A program made the position numbers and the translations under genes. Source: Anastrepha obliqua (lineage: Eukaryota; Arthropoda; Insecta; Diptera; Tephritidae). From it: DNA of 64,000 nucleotides. The notes below the pieces were generated by a model that was not told the DNA's origin, searched no databases, and saw only the letters and a program-made list of their open reading frames with translations. Every line of letters starts with the position of its first letter. Position 1 is the first letter of the stretch. Below, one piece after another: positions 57,955 to 64,000 of this stretch. The stretch covers positions 67,598,501-67,662,500 of the forward strand of contig NC_072896.1 of assembly GCF_027943255.1 (NCBI RefSeq), read 5' to 3'.

Positions 57955-58963
57955 AGCGCTTTATATGAAGCAGTGGTAGGCGAGCTTCAAAGAAGTAAGG
58001 CCCCACGTCGCAAATCGACAATTGCACTGGGCAGCGATTACGCCAGAGAGCTTGGTATAACTTCCGCTTCACTTCGCCAAAATGAACTGTTTCCCCCATG
58101 ATTGATGAAAGAGCCTAATTTTATATTAAACCTAGCAAAATATGGTAAAAATCACACCACTGCTAGTGTTTACCAACGTCTTTTTCCAGAAGTCACAACT
58201 CCTCTACTTCCCGAATGGAGCTTAATTTTCACTGATGGGTTAAAAACTGATACTAACACCTCGTTTGCAGTTGTCAACTCGAAAGGAGAAACAATCACGG
58301 CCGGCATCCTCCCTAGCTATGCCTCCGTTTAAACAGCCGAAGCTGCAGCGATCCTTCATGGTATTACCTTCGCTGAAAACTCTTTACCGAAAGCAGTAAT
58401 TTTGCACGCATAGCAAATCAGTCATTTACTCGATAATGAACACAATGAACAAGACGCACATCATCTCCTGTATCAGGAGCAAATTATTAAAAAATAGCGA
58501 CCGCATAAAACTTATGTGGGTTACAGGCCATGCAGGTATAAGGGGGAGCAACCTAGCGAATGAACGGGCTAAACTCGCTGGGAAAGAACTTTCGACTATA
58601 TTTCGAAAAAAGACGTATACAAATTTATACATCAGAGGCTATATAATGCACAAATGGTCAATTGGGGATCCACTTCCCATCATTTTATCGTAAATAATCT
58701 AAAACCAAACTACCCATTAAATTGTCGTTGCAACGATATCAAATCATTTGTTCGCCTTCCTCTAGGGCACACAATTGCCACACACTCGTACGTTTTCAAT
58801 GGTTCCAGCCCTCCATGCTGCCAACACTGTCACTCACCATCTTTAACGGTCTGCCACCTACTCGACCACTGCCCACATTTTGAACAAATCAGGAAAAGTA
58901 TCTTCCGAAACCAAAGATCTTCTACACTGTTAAGAACTACTTCCTCAGAAAATATATCAAAAA
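57955..58963 (+). pseudogene. I-like LINE, RNase H and C-terminal domain
   Basis: Plus strand, three frames in succession: KAPRRKSTIALGSDYARELG, ITSASLRQNELFPP, a TGA where Trp is expected (58099-58101), then PNFILNLAKYGKNHTTASVY. The RNase H domain follows: WSLIFTDGLKTDTNTSFAVV (first Asp, in FTDG), a stop (58330-58332) inside the expected VFTAEAAA block (Glu kept), and VILHA plus stop where FTDSKS is expected, so the second Asp is lost. WVTGHAGIRGSNLANERAKL carries Asn where the last Asp would be. The tail CCQHCHSPSLTVCHLLDHCP is the CCHC C-terminal knuckle, ending with SSENISKI at the DD41D insertion. RNase H would remove the RNA template; its presence suggests the I clade. Confidence 0.8.
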
Positions 58964-58965
58964 TA

Positions 58966-59888
58966 AAGGGTGTTTTTTTAGAGGTTAGGTTTTCAAGTTG
59001 GCACTACTTTTTTCGTAGATGGTCTTTTTGACGGCTGTCACTTGATTTATGCTCAGTTTGGTTTGCCATTTCATAATGAATAGACGAACGACCATCAAGC
59101 GCGTCGCACGTTCGGTGAATTGGCCCAAAACGAGATGACCACCGATCCCGATTTTCACAAGAAAATTTTGTTCAGCGATGAAGCTCACTTTTGGTTGAAT
59201 GGGTATGTCAATAAGCAAAATTGTCACATTTGGAGTGAACATAATCCACAAGCCATTGCTGAGACGCCGTTACATCCTCAAAAAGTCACTGTTTGGTGTG
59301 CTCTATGGGCAGAGGGAATCATTGGTCCATATTTCTTTAAAAATGAAGCCGGCCATAATGTTACAGTCAATGGAGAGCGCTATAGAGCCATGATTAATGA
59401 TTTTTTCGGGCCTGAATTGGACGATGTTGATGTGGACGACTTTTGGTTCCAACAAGACGGCGCTACATGCCAAACAGCCAACGCAACAATCGATTTATTG
59501 AAGGAAACTTTTGGTGAGCGCATTATCTCGCGCCGTGGGCTTGTGGCGTGGCCTCCAAGATCGTGCGATATAACACCGCTGGACTATTTCTTGTGGGGCT
59601 ATGTGAAGTCGCTTGTCTACGCAGATAAGCCGGAGACGATTGACGTCTTGGAAGAGAATATTCGGCGCGTTATTGCTGACATACGGCCCCAATTGCTGCA
59701 AAAAGTGGTCGAAAATTGGGCCTCTCGGCTGGAATTTATTTGAGCCAGCCACGGCGGCCACTTGCCCGAAATCATTTTTAAAACATAATGGCAAACCCTT
59801 ATCTTTATAATAAAGCTAAATTCTTGGCCGTAACATTATATTATATACGTTTTATTTCATCTTGAAAACCATACTCTGAGAGTCTTTA
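58966..59888 (+). mobile_element. DD41D element, copy 5, inserted in the I-like LINE
   Basis: The left end AAGGGTGTTTTTTTAGAGGT and TAGGTTTTCAAGTTGG (58966-59001) follows a TA in the LINE tail. The right end CTTGAAAACCATACTCTGAG then AGTCTTT (59861-59887) is its diverged inverse. The LINE protein frame is cut exactly here, so the element jumped into an already inserted LINE. The continuation of the LINE beyond 59888 is not recognisable. TIR sequence differs from copies 1-4, a separate subfamily. Confidence 0.8.
59087..59788 (+). pseudogene. DD41D transposase, N-terminal deletion and one nonsense codon
   Basis: ATG at 59077 reads MNRRTTIKR in another frame; from about 59087 the transposase frame runs TNDHQARRTFGELAQNEMTT, DPDFHKKILFSDEAHFWLNG (first Asp), YVNKQNCHIWSEHNPQAIAE, VTVWCALWAEGIIGPYFF, FWFQQDGATCQTANATI (second Asp), SCDITPLDYFLWGYVKS (third Asp) with 41 residues between the last two, and LLQKVVENWASRLEFI. 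At 59741-59743 TGA stands where this family has Arg (likely CGA to TGA). The same frame then runs on as ASHGGHLPEIIFKT to a TAA at 59788. The DNA-binding N-terminus is missing, so no start codon is left in frame. The catalytic core is the best preserved of the DD41D copies. Confidence 0.9.
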
Positions 59889-61084
59889 AATTATAAATTA
59901 TGGTGTTGGCTGAGCAAGAGTTTCCATATAATAACTTTTCTCCATAATGATCTGTGATGTTTTTACCTCTTTAGTGAGCAAATTAATTACGCCACGAAAC
60001 TCACGTTTAATTCTCAATAGACCTGTTTGATCTACAACACGTCAAAAATTAATTAATCTATTAGGCTAAATTAAAAAGAAAATTCATCGCCTTTATTCCT
60101 CAAACTCATTTAGCTCTTCTCCTACATTAAGTTTGCTATTTTTTCTTATTAGATAAATATTTTTCACATATTATATATCAAGTTTATACCAACGCTCCGA
60201 AGCAAAAGCCGCTTCCTGTTGATTGCTTTCAAAATTCATTAAAATGCCATTTTAAATCGGTGTGCATTTAATCAACAGTTCAAGTAATTCATTACACATT
60301 TGACACTTTCATTAAAAACAAAATTAAAATTGCATTAAAAATTACCACCTGGGTGGCAAAAATATAAAATGCGCAGTTTTAAAGCAATAAAATAGGAAAT
60401 GTGATCATAAGAAAATTTTACATAATGTAAATACGGATAACTTTTAAAAAGAAAAAAAGAAAAAAAGCACCGTAACTGCGGAAGGTGTTGAAGGCGCAAA
60501 ATGAGTTAATATATAAGTAGTCTTAGTACAAATTAGTAACTAAGAGGAGTTTAGTTATATTTATTACATATAATTTTCGGTCTAACGCTCTATGAAAATG
60601 TCAACAAAATCATTACTAAACTCAATCTGCGCGAGCAATATGTGGGCAGCCAAAAGCCAATCAATCTTATACTTAATGTATGTGATGATAAAATACATAT
60701 CTGATGGAAAGTATCGATTAGTTGCTTGGCTCTGACTGCTCTATGCCACTCTCGCAGTCAAGCTAAACGACTGCATGCATGTACCTACTACTACTTGGCT
60801 GCTTACCGGCTACCATCGTCAGCATGTGTGTCTGTTTGTCTGCGAGTCTGTCTCTCTATGATTAATTGCAAATATACGCGCCAGTGTAAAATTTCGAAAT
60901 TAATGATAGCTTCCCGCAGATAAGAGGCATATGTACCTAAACCTGTAATTTGGTACATTTAATTTGCGGCTCCTCCAAAGTGCTGGCGAACAGCGCACAG
61001 TGCGATGCCTTATGCAAGCGAGTACGTAAAAGTCGATTTTTTTAAATTGTTTTTGTTTAAAAAAAAAAGTATCATTACACCTAT
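59889..61084. other. Stretch without recognisable gene
   Basis: AT-rich, A/G run near 60445-60470. Nothing supported. Confidence 0.45.
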
Positions 61085-61500
61085 GATGGTTGCATTTTAT
61101 ATTTTGCGCCCAATAATGAAAACGCAATAAAATGATGAAAATGCCTAACTGTTTTTAAAAATATTCTCTTTAGAATACCAGTTTCCAAAGTACTTTTTTC
61201 TCTCAGACCGAGCTTTTTAAAGACGTCAAAGACTTCTTCAGACGTTGAAAAACGTTGATTTCGCATTTACTTTTTGATGCTCGTAAACAAAAAGAAATCA
61301 TAAGGTGCCAAATCAGGAGCGGATGACGCATTAATTCGATCGTTTGGGTGCTCAAAAGCTTCTTGTGTGAGCCGATACGTGAGAGTTCGTATTGTGTTGG
61401 TGAAAAATGATTCGTCCTTAATTCGCCGAAAACGTTTGCCAAACAAATGGTTGGGTATCACTAAATCACTAATTGACTGAGTTTCTCTAGTGGCACAGTT
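61085..61500 (-). pseudogene. Mariner-like transposase, C-terminal relic (family with 21062)
   Basis: Minus strand: SSAPDLAPYDFFLFTSIKK (the SPDLAPxDFFLF block with the third catalytic Asp, about 61290-61345), then RNQRFSTSEEVFDVFKKLGL with the frame shifting between. The expected W-x-K-C-x-ExY-FE tail is degraded after 61200, leaving AATAATGAAAACGCAATAA on the 3' side, which parallels 21118-21137. Upstream of the block (61350-61500) the sequence reads as parts of the core (IKDESFFTNTIRTLTYRL) but I cannot align it. DD34D-type by pattern. Confidence 0.65.
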
Positions 61501-62169
61501 GCGCCATAACCAGACTTTCCGAAAATACAGGCGACCATTTGCTTTGAGATGATTCTTCCGGCAACAACTTTTATTGGATTAAGCTCGATTGCTGTTTTGT
61601 TTCAAAAGAATAGGTCTAGGATTTGATACCTTTTTGTCACAACAATCGGTTTTGGAAGACCTTCACGAAATTCATGCTGCGAAAGATCGACTGCCATCAC
61701 TACGTGTTTGCTTTATTTTGGTTTTCAATATTATCGTAGTTAACTATAAACCAAAATTGTGTTCGGCTCTATTTTCGGCAATTACGTAAAAAATTTAGTG
61801 AAAATAGTTAGATTAAAATATTGTGATGTCGAATGGTTAATAAAATTTGTCGATTGGCTAATAAAATTTTGTTGGACTTAGTGACGTATTGCAATTTCAA
61901 AACTAAATACGCATTATTACGTTCTTCGCTTTTAACTAATATAATATTTAAATTCCAATTTGATTTTAAGTAATCGTAACTATTATCGCTATTTGTAAAA
62001 GTTAATAAACTTATTCGTATCGGTATCGGCAGTAAGAGTAGCTGGATGCTGATTGAGAACAAAAATGCTGGATGAGAACAAAAAACTCAAAATATTCAAA
62101 GGTAAAGCTCAAACTTCCACCCAGCTCATATACTGATATTGAAATATTTTTTTTTTTTATTTTTAATAA
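61501..62169. other. Stretch without recognisable gene
   Basis: AT-rich. Nothing supported. Confidence 0.45.
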
Positions 62170-62439
62170 TTATACCATATTATAATCACGACTGAATAAT
62201 AAATCCAAACTGGCAGAATCAGCCAAAAATGTGACGCAAACGAGCTGTATAGGTAAATAATCCAAGATCTTTATGTAAAATTTTCCACGTGGCGTGAGAA
62301 AAAAAGCCCCCAAGTTAAGAATGACGACTCTTCGACCATTGAGCGTCCTCTTCAACACTTCGCGAACAGATTTATGTGAATTTGTTTCCAAGTAAATTTC
62401 AACAATTTGGACGCATTGTTCTGGCACTGAACGATTCAT
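62170..62439 (-). pseudogene. DD41D-type transposase, N-terminal domain relic
   Basis: Minus strand from the ATG at 62439: MNRSVPEQCVQIVEIYLETN, HKSVREVLKRT, then, in a neighbouring frame after a deletion, SHATWKILHKDLGLFTYTAR and LRHIFG. The E-Q-x-x-x-I-V-x-x-Y start and the TTWKILxKDLGLxxYK block belong to the DUF4817-type DNA-binding region of these transposases. The linker between and everything catalytic is missing. The 50440 relic keeps the same TTWKIL block and lies in the same orientation. Confidence 0.65.
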
Positions 62440-62789
62440 GATGATTTGTCAAACTTTACTGAACAGAAATGTCAACACAGTTTGCCATTCTCAGCAGTAA
62501 AACCGTAGTTATTGATATCGATTGTTCTCGAGCATTTGAAATACACTCGATATAATAAATTTAATTGATTTCAAAGTGGTCTGCATTTTTTTAGTATTAT
62601 AAATTCAGTTCAATTATTTGCTTTTACGCCTTCTGTAAATATATCTATATCTATAGCTATACTGACTCATTCATATAATTTATATGTAATTAAATATATT
62701 TAAATAAGATTTATAGATAAACCCATATACATATTTATGTAATCCATCGAAACAGCTAAGATCATCGCTGATATTGTAGTTTTCTTTTA
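62440..62789. other. Stretch without recognisable gene
   Basis: AT-rich spacer with ATATCTATATCTATAGCTAT low complexity near 62640. Nothing supported. Confidence 0.4.
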
Positions 62790-63335
62790 TTTGAACGTTT
62801 ATACGTTCCAAGGTCGAGTATGCATCCTTCATTTGGTCTCCGTATTATACGTGCTATGCTGCTAGAATTGAACAAATCTCGAAAGTATGCTAACATTTTG
62901 CATTGCTTAATTTACTTCTTTACTTGCTTTTTGGATCCTATTCCTACCTATTATATGAAGCGCGGTACTTCTTCACTATATTAAAATCATTACATAACAG
63001 GAGAATAAGCTTATCTTTGTCCGCGGTGCTATTGACTGTCCGGTGCTGAGAGCATTTTCTTTAATATTAAGGGGTCTTCGTAGTTCAGAGTTTTTCTATG
63101 TTGGTTTCTTAAAATCTCTTCATGCTCGAAATGCATCTATTGCTGAAGCCCTTATTGAGTTTAATAAAATCTCTAAATTTATTGAGATACATTTTTCATG
63201 ATCTACAGACCGTCTATTGAATAATTCTTTGAATATTTAGTATAAAAAGTTTATTTGTAAATTTTTTGTTTGTATGCCTATTAACCTTAAAATATGTCTA
63301 CTTAGCCTATGTTAATTTGACTGAATAAATAAATA
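62790..63335 (+). pseudogene. LINE RT tail and 3' end
   Basis: Plus strand: VEYASFIWSPYYTCYAARIE then QISKV, a stop, HFALLNLLLYLLFG, YEARYFFTILKSLHNRR, and in a shifted frame KLIFVRGAIDCPVLRAFSLI, RGLRSSEFFYVGFLKSLHAR, EFNKISKFIEIHFS. This matches the widespread post-RT region of fly LINEs (S-K-x-E-Y-A-S-x-I-W-S-P-Y, then IDCPxLL, RxLRSS-F, FNxxSxLF). The 3' end carries GAATAAATAAATACATAAAT (about 63324). RT core absent; at least one stop and one frameshift. Confidence 0.7.
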
Positions 63336-64000
63336 CATAAATATGTATGCCAATTTTCTCAAATAAATAAACAGATAAATGTATTGCCAAATCTATCAAT
63401 AACCCGATAGTACTTAAGCAAATTGATGGAAATGCATACATATTTATATACGATATAAAGATTTTCTAAATGGGATTTCCATATCTACTTGTATTGACAC
63501 AAGCTTTTTCTAACCTTATTGCGTTGTTATCATTGGACCAAAAATAATTTGGAATTTTTCCCAAAGCATTTGAAACTTCCCTTCTTCATATTTTTACATT
63601 CTTTTATGCAAAAAATACCAGTCACATATTTTTGAGCATCGATTTGTTTGAGGCGGCTCCACTGTGCTGCTCAATGGCATCCACATGATGCCGGTACATG
63701 TATGTTCGAAGGTATTTACACACGCATACATATGACTACATTCATATGCGCATGCAATATGTATTTGCACTCCTTGTGGCAGCTAGGGGGAATTACGTGA
63801 CTTGCATTCCGCTGCCGAGAAAAGAAAGGCAGGCGTTTGATAACTTTAAATTGCAAATCATTAAACGAATTAAGCCAAGTCAATGAAAAAAATGCAAATG
63901 GTTTTTGAAAAATTGTAATTTCAAGGAAGTCAATTGATTTGATAGGGTGGATTTGAACTCTTGTGCGCAGAAAAATGCATAGGAATTAAAAAACTACTTG
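63336..64000. other. Stretch without recognisable gene
   Basis: AT-rich to the window end; short frames show no motif. Confidence 0.45.

Noticed and set aside
1..64000. CRISPR array, prophage or bacterial operon
   Set aside because: No regularly spaced identical repeats, no ribosome-binding-site-led gene clusters; all recognised genes are eukaryotic transposons.

Overview
This window looks like non-coding DNA from a higher fly, most probably a tephritid fruit fly. That placement is inference: the DNA is AT-rich, full of T/A runs and short microsatellites, and carries rosa-type (DD41D) Tc1/mariner elements, mellifera-type mariners, Jockey-, LOA- and I-like LINEs and a tRNA-derived SINE. I found no convincing host exon, no tRNA or rRNA gene, no CRISPR array and nothing bacterial. 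The only long intact reading frame is ORF2 of a young non-LTR retrotransposon. Everything else recognisable is a transposon, complete or decayed.

Layout. 1-6 kb: LOA-like LINE relic at the left edge, a LINE 3' end (3.8 kb), a degenerate tandem repeat (4.7-5.3 kb) and a long-TIR non-autonomous element (5.43-6.04 kb). 9-13 kb: DD41D element with both TIRs, an RTE-like LINE tail and a 618-bp TIR element. 18-30 kb: LINE tail, SINE behind a (TA)30 tract, mellifera-type mariner with one frameshift, a retroposed poly(A) fragment with 14-bp target-site duplication, a second DD41D copy, a Tc1-like relic, a mariner tail and a palindromic mariner derivative. 31-43.5 kb: mariner relics, a second copy of the 5.43-kb element, SINEs and SINE relics. 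45.9-50.7 kb: three more DD41D derivatives. 50.9-54 kb: the Jockey-type LINE with intact ORF2, UAAUG ORF1/ORF2 junction, 28-nt poly(A) and target-site duplication. 55.3-55.9 kb: two adjacent inverted-repeat structures of unknown origin. 57.9-59.9 kb: I-like LINE (RNase H) interrupted by a DD41D element. 61-63.3 kb: mariner, DD41D and LINE relics.

The most coherent biological theme is a graveyard of at least seven DD41D derivatives. Several have lost the same part of the protein (between the N-terminal DNA-binding region and the first catalytic Asp), and two kept TIRs with TA duplications. They were probably mobilised in trans by a full-length element elsewhere. The LINE at 50.9 kb is the only element here that could still supply an active enzyme. 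The long stretches between transposons are probably intron or intergenic DNA.
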